Shown: positions 1-5,903, counted from the first letter of the stretch. The stretch: DNA of 8,477 nucleotides from Prevotella sp. UBA2850 (GCA_002350805.1 DEFO01000011.1:121072-129548), one strand, 5' to 3'. Numbers and translations: made by a program. The notes: generated by a model from the letters alone, not told the origin.

Positions 1-1628
1 TCGCAGTTGAACATCACATCCTTCGAGCGATACTCCTTATTTTTCTTCTCCACCAGTCCGAGCACCGTCTGCACGAACTTCAGGTAGTCGGGATTGTCGT
101 TAATCTTCAAGCCCATAAACTCAGCAGCCTCCACCAGTCCGTTGACACCGATGGTCAGATACTGACGGCCGATATTGATGTAACCGGCATCAAACAGAGG
201 CAGCATGCCATGCTTCCAAAGATCTTTCAGGTTCTCATTATAAGCCAGCTGCACCTTGTGACAGAGGTCGATGACATCGAGCAGATACTCCTGATAGTCC
301 AGTTTGTTGTTCACAGCATACTGAATGCAACGGTTGAGATTGATGGTGAGCACACTCTTCGAGCCTGTAGACACGCCACCGGCACCCAGCGTGTAGCTGA
401 AACCGTTGTCTTGTATCTCGTTACGCAAACGGCAGCAGCTGGAAAGTGAGTCGGCATTGTCGCTCATATAGGTGAAGAACGAGTGTCCCTCGCTATACAT
501 CTCGGCCGTAAAGTCTGCCATGTCGGGATCTACCATCTCGCCGTCTTTGCTCAGCAGAGCCATTGTCTCCACCGGGAAGGTGAGCACGGCCTTGGTGCGC
601 TCCTTGTTGAACCATTTCATGAAGCGCTTCTGCAGCCAGCAGAGGCCAGGCCAATCGGGCTGGCTACCGTCGGGGAAGTAGAAGTTGCCGAACAACGACT
701 CGAAATAGGGTTTGTCATAATAGGCAATATTCCAGAATACGGCCTGATAGTTGCGGGCACCTGTTGGCTGGTTGATGCTATAGACAATCTGCTCAAAGCA
801 ATCGGTAATCATCTTGTCGATGCTACGCTGCTTCAGGCTGAGGTCCACAATCTTGTCGGGCTCCTTCCAATAGTCCTTACCATACTCCAGTCCGATGAAG
901 TAGTTCAGGTACATCAGGAACTCAGGCGTGGCACAGGCACCGCTGAGCATACTGCTCACCATGAACACCATGTTGACGAATCCTCCGCAGAACGATTTGA
1001 GGTTGGTGGGTGCCGTCGAGTTGCCACCGATCGACATCGTACCGCCAATCAGCCAGGGATACATCGTGATACTCGCACAATAGTTTGCCAATGACGTCTC
1101 ATCATTCTTATAGATAAAGTGATGAGTCAGCATGTAGATATACTTATCCGACAGGTCCTTGCCATACATCTTCTTGATACGGTCGGTCAGCAGACGACGG
1201 TTCAAACGGATGAAGTTCGACTTGGGCAACTCACCAATCAGAGTTGCAATATTTTTATGTTCGACATTTGCATTGGCGTCATATTTCGAACCAGTTGCTG
1301 CATTGGCTGCCTCGCAATAGTCTCCCAAAAATTTCAACTTCTCCAAAGTCTCACGGTCTTCTGTGTGAGCCTGGCGGTAGAGCATGAAGCTCTTGGCCAC
1401 CTTATAATAGCCTTCCTTCATCAGGGCCTCTTCCACCTGGTTCTGGATATCCTCCACCTTGATACCTTCTTTGATATCCAAGTGGCTGAGTATCTGAGAG
1501 ATACATCCCAAATCAATTGGTTCATCAACCGAGTTAAACGCCTTGATAATGGCGTTCATAATCTTGTCTAACGAGAAGCGGTCGACACTACCGTCGCGCT
1601 TGGTAATGGTAAAGTTTTTAATCTCCAT
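1..1628 (-). CDS. nrdD: Anaerobic (class III) ribonucleoside-triphosphate reductase, C-terminus cut by window edge
   Basis: Class III reductases convert ribonucleoside triphosphates to deoxyribonucleotides without oxygen, using a glycyl radical installed by the activase NrdG. The start ATG is at 1628-1626 and 542 codons are visible. Residues 1 to about 95 form an ATP-cone, the allosteric domain (TKRDGSVDRFSLDKI near residues 9-23, RQAHTEDRE near 85). The catalytic barrel follows, with SFCGGF (C214) and the SCCRLRN block (C398, C399). By family knowledge one cysteine of that block should be the thiyl-radical residue; I cannot say which. The reading ends at DVMFNC, so the C-terminal glycyl-radical loop and zinc site, and any nrdG, lie beyond the left edge. 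The start is well placed because the ATP-cone begins within a few residues and the upstream sequence becomes AT-rich. No frameshift was seen. It is transcribed divergently from the hemerythrin/LuxR fusion. Family assignment is firm. Confidence 0.96.
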   Translation of the reverse strand, partial: MEIKNFTITKRDGSVDRFSLDKIMNAIIKAFNSVDEPIDLGCISQILSHLDIKEGIKVEDIQNQVEEALMKEGYYKVAKSFMLYRQAHTEDRETLEKLKFLGDYCEAANAATGSKYDANANVEHKNIATLIGELPKSNFIRLNRRLLTDRIKKMYGKDLSDKYIYMLTHHFIYKNDETSLANYCASITMYPWLIGGTMSIGGNSTAPTNLKSFCGGFVNMVFMVSSMLSGACATPEFLMYLNYFIGLEYGKDYWKEPDKIVDLSLKQRSIDKMITDCFEQIVYSINQPTGARNYQAVFWNIAYYDKPYFESLFGNFYFPDGSQPDWPGLCWLQKRFMKWFNKERTKAVLTFPVETMALLSKDGEMVDPDMADFTAEMYSEGHSFFTYMSDNADSLSSCCRLRNEIQDNGFSYTLGAGGVSTGSKSVLTINLNRCIQYAVNNKLDYQEYLLDVIDLCHKVQLAYNENLKDLWKHGMLPLFDAGYINIGRQYLTIGVNGLVEAAEFMGLKINDNPDYLKFVQTVLGLVEKKNKEYRSKDVMFNC

Positions 1629-1641
1629 AGATTGTCAGTTT

Positions 1642-1681
1642 TGGGAAACTTTTCCCGATTTAATTTTTAAAAAGTTTCCCA
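1642..1681. repeat. 12-bp perfect inverted repeat in the nrdD leader
   Basis: Arms TGGGAAACTTTT (1642-1653) and AAAAGTTTCCCA (1670-1681) are exact reverse complements around a 16-nt AT-rich centre. The left arm also begins a smaller palindrome, GGGAAA-CT-TTTCCC at 1643-1656. The repeat lies between the predicted nrdD start site (about 1709) and the start codon, ending 13 nt before the ATG. It could be a DNA operator or an RNA hairpin that hinders ribosome loading. No U-run directly follows the 3' arm on the nrdD strand, so it is not a typical intrinsic terminator. Confidence 0.75.
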
Positions 1682-1712
1682 TTTTGGAAAACTACAAATG
1701 CGAAATCGGCTA

Positions 1713-1720
1713 CAAAGTTA
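1713..1720 (-). promoter_or_regulatory. Candidate -7 element of the nrdD promoter
   Basis: Read on the minus strand this is TAACTTTG, a full match to the Bacteroidota -7 consensus TAnnTTTG. If the element is centred near -7, transcription would start near 1709 and leave a leader of about 80 nt. The -33 element is weak: the nearest TTTG on this strand is at 1748-1745, 24 nt away instead of the usual 19-21. A promoter that relies on an activator would fit this, but that is inference. Confidence 0.5.
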
Positions 1721-1751
1721 GCAAAAATTTCAATACCCTGTATACAAAAAC

Positions 1752-1777
1752 AGGAAAAATTTCCAAGAATTTTTCCT
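1752..1777. repeat. 10-bp perfect inverted repeat upstream of the nrdD promoter
   Basis: Arms AGGAAAAATT (1752-1761) and AATTTTTCCT (1768-1777) are exact reverse complements with a 6-nt centre. The left arm overlaps the smaller palindrome GGAAA-AA-TTTCC (1753-1764), the same layout as GGAAA-CT-TTTCC at 1644-1655. Its position is about -43 to -68 relative to the predicted nrdD start and about -61 to -86 relative to the predicted start of the plus-strand gene, where an activator or shared operator could sit. The binding protein is not known from the sequence. Confidence 0.65.
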
Positions 1778-1802
1778 ATGCGCAAAATACCTAAAAATGA
1801 TG

Positions 1803-1834
1803 ATTGCTTTTTTCCAGAAAAATACTTAATTTTG
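1803..1834 (+). promoter_or_regulatory. Promoter of the hemerythrin/LuxR gene
   Basis: The -7 element TAATTTTG at 1827-1834 is a full match to TAnnTTTG. ATTG at 1803-1806 is a 3-of-4 match to the -33 TTTG at a spacing of 20 nt. Predicted start is near 1838, giving a leader of about 34 nt with no clear Shine-Dalgarno sequence. The end of the -7 element is part of the small palindrome TTTGCAAA (1831-1838), and a GGAAA-type half site (TTTCC, 1811-1815) lies in the spacer. Confidence 0.65.
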
Positions 1835-1871
1835 CAAACTGCTTATATATATTAATAAGGTAGCGAACAAG

Positions 1872-2825
1872 ATGAAGAATCAAAAGATGTATGAGGCAGG
1901 CGACAAGATGATCTCGCTCATTGCCGACAACTATAGCATTTTGCAGAGCCTTGGCCGTTTCGGCATCAACCTGGGTTTTGGCGACAAGACCGTCAAAGAA
2001 GTGTGCGAGGAACAGGATGTAGACACCTACACCTTCCTGGCCATTGTCAATTTCTGCATCAACGGTCATAAGGACCTCGACGAGAGCGACCGTCTGTCCA
2101 TCCCTACCCTGATTCATTATCTCAAGGCCAGCCATGAGTATTACCTCGACTTCCAGTTGCCGTTTATCCGCAAGGAGCTAGAAGAGGCGCTCGACGAGAG
2201 CGACAACCTAGCCCGCCTTATCATGAAGCTCTACGACGAGTATGCCCGCGAAATCAGGGTGCACATGAAGTACGAGGAGAAGATGGTCTTCCCTTATGTA
2301 GACGCCCTGTTGAAGGGAGAGATGCCCGAGGACTACGACATCGACACCTTCTCGAAGCATCATGGCCAGACCGACCTGAAAGTGCGCGAGTTGAAGAATA
2401 TCATCATCAAGTACCTGCCTTCCGACGGGCTCCACAACAATCAGCTCTCTGCCACCTTATATGATATATATAATAATGAGGAGTGGCTCGCACAGCATGC
2501 CCTGGTGGAAGAACAGATATTCATTCCGGCCATCCGTCGTTTGGAGCGCCAATCAAAGAAGAACGATGTGTCGGAGAGAATCTCGAAGATGATCAGCCAG
2601 AACAGTTCCAACGAAATGCTCTCTGACCGCGAGAAAGACGTCATCATCAGTTTGGTACAAGGAATGTCCAACAAAGAGATTGCCGACCACCTCTGCATCT
2701 CCATCAATACGGTCATCACCCACCGACGCAACATTGCCCGTAAACTACAAATCCATTCTCCGGCAGGCCTCACCATCTATGCCATTGTCAACAACCTGGT
2801 TGACATTAGCAGCGTAAAGCTCTGA
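1872..2825 (+). CDS. RIC/ScdA-like hemerythrin domain fused to a LuxR-type HTH: putative redox or gas-sensing regulator
   Basis: A 317-residue cytoplasmic protein in three parts. Residues about 10-65 resemble the ScdA/YtfE N-terminal domain (DUF542): RFGINLGFGDKTVKEVC keeps the GI...G..T...C frame, but the usual Cys-Cys of GIDFCCGG is replaced by Gly-Phe. Residues about 78-225 are a hemerythrin-like four-helix bundle with candidate iron ligands H88, H131 and E135 (HMKYE), H163 or H164, and H209 and E213 (HALVE). I see no clear counterpart to the fifth histidine of YtfE. Residues about 249-305 are a LuxR/GerE helix-turn-helix (LSDREKDVI, SNKEIADHL, INTVITHRRNIARKL). There is no receiver domain, signal peptide or membrane segment. 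In this family a di-iron centre handles nitric oxide, oxygen or iron-sulfur repair; the fused DNA-binding domain suggests it acts here as a one-component transcription factor. Divergence from nrdD makes nrdD a likely target. Domain calls are strong; ligand and target are inference. Confidence 0.93.
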   Translation: MKNQKMYEAGDKMISLIADNYSILQSLGRFGINLGFGDKTVKEVCEEQDVDTYTFLAIVNFCINGHKDLDESDRLSIPTLIHYLKASHEYYLDFQLPFIRKELEEALDESDNLARLIMKLYDEYAREIRVHMKYEEKMVFPYVDALLKGEMPEDYDIDTFSKHHGQTDLKVRELKNIIIKYLPSDGLHNNQLSATLYDIYNNEEWLAQHALVEEQIFIPAIRRLERQSKKNDVSERISKMISQNSSNEMLSDREKDVIISLVQGMSNKEIADHLCISINTVITHRRNIARKLQIHSPAGLTIYAIVNNLVDISSVKL

Positions 2826-2840
2826 ATAGTCTTGCCAACA

Positions 2841-2867
2841 AAAAAAGCCACTCATGTGAGTGGCTTT
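2841..2867. terminator. Bidirectional intrinsic terminator between convergent genes
   Basis: Arms AAAGCCACTC (2844-2853) and GAGTGGCTTT (2858-2867) form a perfect 10-bp stem with a 4-nt loop. On the minus strand the hairpin runs into a run of seven Us (complement of the A-run 2840-2846), a strong terminator for rny. On the plus strand only a short U-run follows. It lies 18 nt after the stop of the hemerythrin/LuxR gene and 29 nt after the rny stop, so it can serve both. Confidence 0.9.
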
Positions 2868-2896
2868 CTATCAAGGGGCAATACTTTCCTTTACTT

Positions 2897-4432
2897 TTAT
2901 TTTGCGTATGCCACCGAACGAGTTTCGCGGATGACGGTAATCTTCACCTGTCCGGGATACGTCATCTCGTTCTGGATCTTTGTGGCAATCTCGCCAGACA
3001 GAGCCTCGGTCTCGGCATCGTCCATCTTGTCGGCACCGACAATCACGCGCAACTCACGACCCGCCTGAATAGCATAGGTCTTTGTCACACCAGGATAGCT
3101 CATGGCGATGGCCTCCAGATCGTTCAGACGTTTGATGTAAGCCTCAACAATCTCACGGCGGGCACCAGGACGGGCACCTGAGATAGCATCACACACCTGC
3201 ACGATGGGAGCCAGCAGCGTCTGCATCTCCATCTCATCATGGTGAGCGCCAATGGCATTACAGATATCAGCCTTCTCCTTATATTTCTCGGCAATCTTAG
3301 CACCATAAAGGGCATGAGGCAACTCACTCTCCTCGTCGGGCACCTTACCAATATCATGCAACAGTCCTGCACGCTTGGCCTTCTTGGGGTTCAGTCCCAG
3401 CTCTGAGGCCATCACGGCACACAGGTTAGCAGTCTCACGGGCATGCTGCAGTAGGTTCTGGCCATAGCTCGAACGATACTTCATCTTACCCACGATACGA
3501 ATCAGTTCGGGATGCAGGCCATGAATACCCAGGTCGATAGCTGTACGCTTACCGGTCTCTATCACCTCATTCTCCAACTGTTTCTTCACTTTGGCTACCA
3601 CCTCCTCGATACGTGCCGGGTGGATACGGCCGTCGGCCACCAGCTGGTGCAATGCCAGACGGCACACCTCACGACGAATGGGGTCGAAGGCAGAGATGAC
3701 GATGGCCTCAGGGGTGTCATCCACCACAATCTCCACGCCGCAGGCAGCCTCCAAAGCACGGATATTACGTCCCTCACGGCCGATGATACGTCCTTTCACC
3801 TCATCATTATCGATATGGAACACACTCACCGAGTTCTCGATAGCTGTTTCGGTAGCTACGCGCTGAATGGTCTGAATCACCACCTTCTTAGCCTGTGCGT
3901 TGGCATTCAGCTTGGCCTCGTCCATAATCTCGTTGATATAGCTCTGGGCATCGGTGCGGGCCTCGTCTTTCATGCTCTCCACCAGTCGTGCCTTGGCCTC
4001 TTCGGCGCTCAGTCCGCTCAGCTCTTCCAGTTTGGCACGCTCCTGCAACTGCATCTTCTCCAACTCATCCTGCTTCACGCTCAGCAGTTTCTTCTCATTA
4101 TCCAGACGTTGCTTCTGCTGGTCGAGTTCCTGTTTTCTTCTGCCCAGCTCTTCCTGTCGCTGGTTGAGCGAGATCTCACGCTGCTTGAGCCTGTTTTCAC
4201 TCTGTTGAATCTTCTGGTTGCGCTGTTGAACCTCCTTTTCCAATTCAGTCTTTTTGTTCAGGAACTTCTCCTTCACCTCAAAGAGTTTCTCTTTTTTCAA
4301 CTGCTCGGCCTTTTCATCGGCCTCATCAACCATTTTCTGATAGATGCCTTTGATGACATACCTAAAAACTAAATATCCGAGCACGCCGCCCACGATGAGT
4401 GCGGCCACTCCGACAATCACTGTCAAAATCAT
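2897..4432 (-). CDS. rny: Ribonuclease Y
   Basis: RNase Y is a membrane-anchored endoribonuclease that starts mRNA decay. The 511-residue product has the normal length and full domain order. Residues about 2-25 are an N-terminal membrane segment (VIVGVAALIVGGVLGYLVF). Residues about 30-190 are a long charged coiled coil rich in E, K and Q. A KH RNA-binding domain contains GRIIGREG at 214-221 with the GxxG loop at 218-221. The HD phosphohydrolase domain has H330 (LLQHARETA), the HD pair H359-D360 (LLHDIGKV), H397-H398 and D415 (VCDAISGARPGARRE), the expected metal ligands. The start ATG at 4432-4430 directly precedes the membrane helix. It is the last gene of the minus-strand cluster, 36 nt after zapA, and is followed by the hairpin at 2844-2867. 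Nothing in it looks damaged. Confidence 0.97.
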   Translation of the reverse strand: MILTVIVGVAALIVGGVLGYLVFRYVIKGIYQKMVDEADEKAEQLKKEKLFEVKEKFLNKKTELEKEVQQRNQKIQQSENRLKQREISLNQRQEELGRRKQELDQQKQRLDNEKKLLSVKQDELEKMQLQERAKLEELSGLSAEEAKARLVESMKDEARTDAQSYINEIMDEAKLNANAQAKKVVIQTIQRVATETAIENSVSVFHIDNDEVKGRIIGREGRNIRALEAACGVEIVVDDTPEAIVISAFDPIRREVCRLALHQLVADGRIHPARIEEVVAKVKKQLENEVIETGKRTAIDLGIHGLHPELIRIVGKMKYRSSYGQNLLQHARETANLCAVMASELGLNPKKAKRAGLLHDIGKVPDEESELPHALYGAKIAEKYKEKADICNAIGAHHDEMEMQTLLAPIVQVCDAISGARPGARREIVEAYIKRLNDLEAIAMSYPGVTKTYAIQAGRELRVIVGADKMDDAETEALSGEIATKIQNEMTYPGQVKITVIRETRSVAYAK

Positions 4433-4468
4433 GAATTCAATATATTTAAAGTTTATAATATTCTCTCG

Positions 4469-4762
4469 TCAAAGCACCTCTTCGATTTCTTGGGTCAGCT
4501 GTGAGAGAATATGATGATAGGGAAGGGTGTCATTGCGCTTGTCGGTTTTCTCAAACCTCAAGGCAATGTCCACCAATGCCATATACAGTATTTCCTTTTC
4601 GCTTTTCCTGCCTTTGAACAGGTTGGAATAGGTGTTTACCGTATCTGTGATGAGTTTTGCCGCTTTGCGATACAACTCCTCGTCATCGCGGTTGATATTC
4701 ACCGCCATGTCCGTATCGTAAAGATGCAACCTTATCTGTAGTTTTTTGTTCTCTTCAGCCAT
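4469..4762 (-). CDS. zapA: Cell division protein ZapA
   Basis: ZapA binds and bundles FtsZ filaments at the division ring in the cytoplasm. The 97-residue product has the family length. Its N-terminal globular part begins LQIRLHLYDTDMAVNINRDDEELYRKAAKLITDTVN, shown here only as a landmark in two pieces: LQIRLHLYDTDMAVNI near residues 8-23 and DEELYRKAAKLI near 27-38. A helix follows with EKEILYMALVDIALRFEK, and the C-terminal end is predicted to be helical. I chose the ATG at 4762-4760; a TTG one codon upstream (4765) would add a residue but is less likely. It lies 36 nt downstream of the coiled-coil gene and 36 nt upstream of rny, so cotranscription is likely. ZapA sequences are short and divergent, but the pattern and the coiled-coil/zapA/rny context agree. 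Confidence 0.9.
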   Translation of the reverse strand: MAEENKKLQIRLHLYDTDMAVNINRDDEELYRKAAKLITDTVNTYSNLFKGRKSEKEILYMALVDIALRFEKTDKRNDTLPYHHILSQLTQEIEEVL

Positions 4763-4798
4763 CAACGTTCAATCTAAGATGTTTAACGTTTCAGCGAG

Positions 4799-5092
4799 TC
4801 ATTCGGCCGACAGCAGCTTGATAGCCTTGTCCACCTCACGAATCATTTTTGCCACCCTGGCCTTGGCGCCTTCCAGATCCCCGTCGGTAATCTCCAGCAT
4901 TCTGGCCATCTTGAGTGAATTATAGTCGTTCTGCGCCTGAGCGAGTTGGGCTTTCAGCTGTTTCACCTCCGCCTCTTTCTGATCCACCATCGCATAGAGC
5001 TCCTCGTTCTCTTTTTTTATTTCAGAGAACTTGAGTATCAATTGCCTGACACGCGTTTGGAACAGCGTTAAACTCTTCTCATTTGCATCCAT
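4799..5092 (-). CDS. Small coiled-coil protein upstream of zapA, ZapB-like
   Basis: A 97-residue protein with no membrane segment or signal peptide. Residues about 8-65 have heptad-like spacing of Leu, Ile and Val with many E, K and Q (IKKENEELYAMVDQKEAEV, then KQLKAQLAQAQNDYNSLK), which indicates a coiled coil. The C-terminal third (DLEGAKARVAKMIREVDKAIKLL) is predicted to be amphipathic helix. The position directly before zapA suggests a division-site partner, comparable in size and shape to ZapB, but coiled coils resemble each other by composition and I cannot claim homology. The ATG at 5092-5090 lies only 4 nt beyond a consensus promoter, so the message may be leaderless. Real gene: very likely; function: inferred from context. 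Confidence 0.85.
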   Translation of the reverse strand: MDANEKSLTLFQTRVRQLILKFSEIKKENEELYAMVDQKEAEVKQLKAQLAQAQNDYNSLKMARMLEITDGDLEGAKARVAKMIREVDKAIKLLSAE

Positions 5093-5096
5093 GCTG

Positions 5097-5128
5097 CAAA
5101 TTTAGTAAATTTTCTTTGTTCAACCAAA
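5097..5128 (-). promoter_or_regulatory. Consensus promoter for the coiled-coil/zapA/rny operon
   Basis: On the minus strand TTTG (5128-5125), a 20-nt spacer and TAAATTTG (5104-5097) match both Bacteroidota promoter boxes perfectly at the expected distance. Centring the second box at -7 puts the start near 5093, at or one base before the ATG at 5092. This is the best promoter in the window and implies a leaderless or nearly leaderless transcript. It occupies most of the 51-nt gap after the upstream hypothetical gene. Confidence 0.75.
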
Positions 5129-5143
5129 AATTTAACCGACTTT

Positions 5144-5764
5144 TTATTCGTCCTTCTTTTTCGGTTCCTTTTTGGCCAGCATCACCACCTGATAGATAAA
5201 GTCGGTAATCCACTTTTGCGAGAATCCCAGACGCTTGTCATATTGGCGGATGGCAGCCACGGTCTTCATCACGCCGGCATCCTTGAAGTCGTTCTTTGTA
5301 AAGATATCATTCACGGTCTTCTCGGTCATGGCATAGATGGCCTTCTTCATGAATCCCGGTGTACGCAACTTAAACTTCATGAGGTTGCCGGTCAGCATCA
5401 TCAAATCTTGCGAAAAGCCCTGGAACTGATACATATACGTCTGCACGTCTTGTATTTTCCGGCAGTTTTTCTTGATGCTATTGTCAATTTCCTTAAAGAA
5501 ATCATCATCCGTCTTGTAAAGATCCTTCATCATCTTCTTGCAGGCAGTTTTCTCTCCCACTCCCAGTTTATTATTCTGGGTCGGCACGTGTAATGTCTGC
5601 TTGAATGTCCTCAAGTCGGGCAGCATAGCCAAGTTACTGATACCCAGATTGGCAGCCATCGATGACTGAAAGTACACTCTAACGAGGGTCATATAGTCTT
5701 CCATGCCCCCTACCTTATGTTCCTCGGCATCCTTCTTTCCAAAGAGCTTACTAAAAAATCCCAT
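5144..5764 (-). CDS. Hypothetical protein, cytoplasmic, with amphipathic N-terminus
   Basis: I do not recognise this 206-residue protein. It has no signal peptide or membrane helix. The first residues, MGFFSKLFGKKD, could form a short amphipathic, basic helix able to touch the membrane. The middle has many aromatic and methionine residues (DVQTYMYQFQGFSQDLMML, about 107-125) and looks largely helical. The end is strongly charged (AKKEPKKKDE). No catalytic motif or paired Cys/His metal site is evident. The ATG at 5764-5762 follows a very AT-rich leader and a consensus -7 box. No hairpin terminator lies in the 51 nt before the coiled-coil gene, so transcription may read through into the zapA/rny genes. 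The long open frame and composition like its neighbours support a true gene; division or membrane-linked work would be guesswork from context. Confidence 0.85.
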   Translation of the reverse strand: MGFFSKLFGKKDAEEHKVGGMEDYMTLVRVYFQSSMAANLGISNLAMLPDLRTFKQTLHVPTQNNKLGVGEKTACKKMMKDLYKTDDDFFKEIDNSIKKNCRKIQDVQTYMYQFQGFSQDLMMLTGNLMKFKLRTPGFMKKAIYAMTEKTVNDIFTKNDFKDAGVMKTVAAIRQYDKRLGFSQKWITDFIYQVVMLAKKEPKKKDE

Positions 5765-5819
5765 ATTTTTTGTTAATAATTTTTTAAATTAAAAATACAT
5801 ATTTGTTTAAAATCGCCTA

Positions 5820-5849
5820 CAAAATTACAAAATAATTATCAATATCAAT
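5820..5849 (-). promoter_or_regulatory. Candidate promoter of the hypothetical gene
   Basis: On the minus strand TAATTTTG (5827-5820) is a full -7 match. ATTG (5849-5846) is a 3-of-4 match to the -33 box at a spacing of 18 nt, slightly short. Predicted start is near 5816, giving a leader of about 51 nt. The upstream box is one half of the palindrome CAATTG that also serves the opposite promoter. Confidence 0.55.
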
Positions 5850-5878
5850 TGCCAATTATCCTTTTTTTTGTATCTTTG
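5848..5878 (+). promoter_or_regulatory. Promoter of the rfbA polysaccharide genes
   Basis: TATCTTTG at 5871-5878 is a classic Bacteroidota -7 element. ATTG at 5848-5851 is a 3-of-4 match to the -33 box with a spacer of 19 nt. The spacer contains an uninterrupted run of eight T (5862-5869). Predicted start is near 5882, leaving a leader of about 22 nt. Confidence 0.75.
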
Positions 5879-5891
5879 CACCCAAAATAAT

Positions 5892-5897
5892 AAGGAG
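5892..5897 (+). promoter_or_regulatory. Shine-Dalgarno site that sets the rfbA start
   Basis: AAGGAG lies 6 nt before the ATG at 5904. Clear Shine-Dalgarno sites are uncommon in this phylum. This one favours 5904 over an upstream in-frame TTG at 5868, which lies inside the promoter and upstream of the predicted transcription start. Confidence 0.7.
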
Positions 5898-5903
5898 TAC
5901 GAC

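Noticed and set aside
483..1094. 203-codon plus-strand open frame opposite nrdD
   Set aside because: Antisense shadow; the minus strand encodes continuous NrdD sequence across the whole stretch.
1543..1794. 83-codon plus-strand open frame across the nrdD start and spacer
   Set aside because: It overlaps the NrdD ATP-cone coding sequence and both inverted repeats, and its product looks like translated AT-rich non-coding DNA.
1842..1859. AT-rich CTTAT...ATAAG inverted repeat as an NrdR box or FNR-type site
   Set aside because: Arms are only 5 bp with an 8-bp centre in very AT-rich DNA. It lacks the flanking bases of the NrdR box consensus and any TTGAT-type FNR half site.
3512..4372. 286-codon plus-strand open frame opposite rny
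   Set aside because: It mirrors the rny coiled coil and KH region: leucine/histidine-rich low-complexity product, no promoter or known motif. The minus-strand frame has a complete RNase Y.
4433..4468. 6S RNA (ssrS) after zapA, as in gammaproteobacteria
   Set aside because: The gap between zapA and rny is only 36 nt, far too short.
5093..5143. Terminator after the hypothetical gene
   Set aside because: No stem of useful length is present; the gap is AT-rich and occupied by the promoter boxes of the next gene.
5868..5903. Upstream TTG start adding 12 residues to RfbA
   Set aside because: This start lies inside the promoter. The ATG at 5904 has AAGGAG in front and gives the standard MKGIVLAGG N-terminus.
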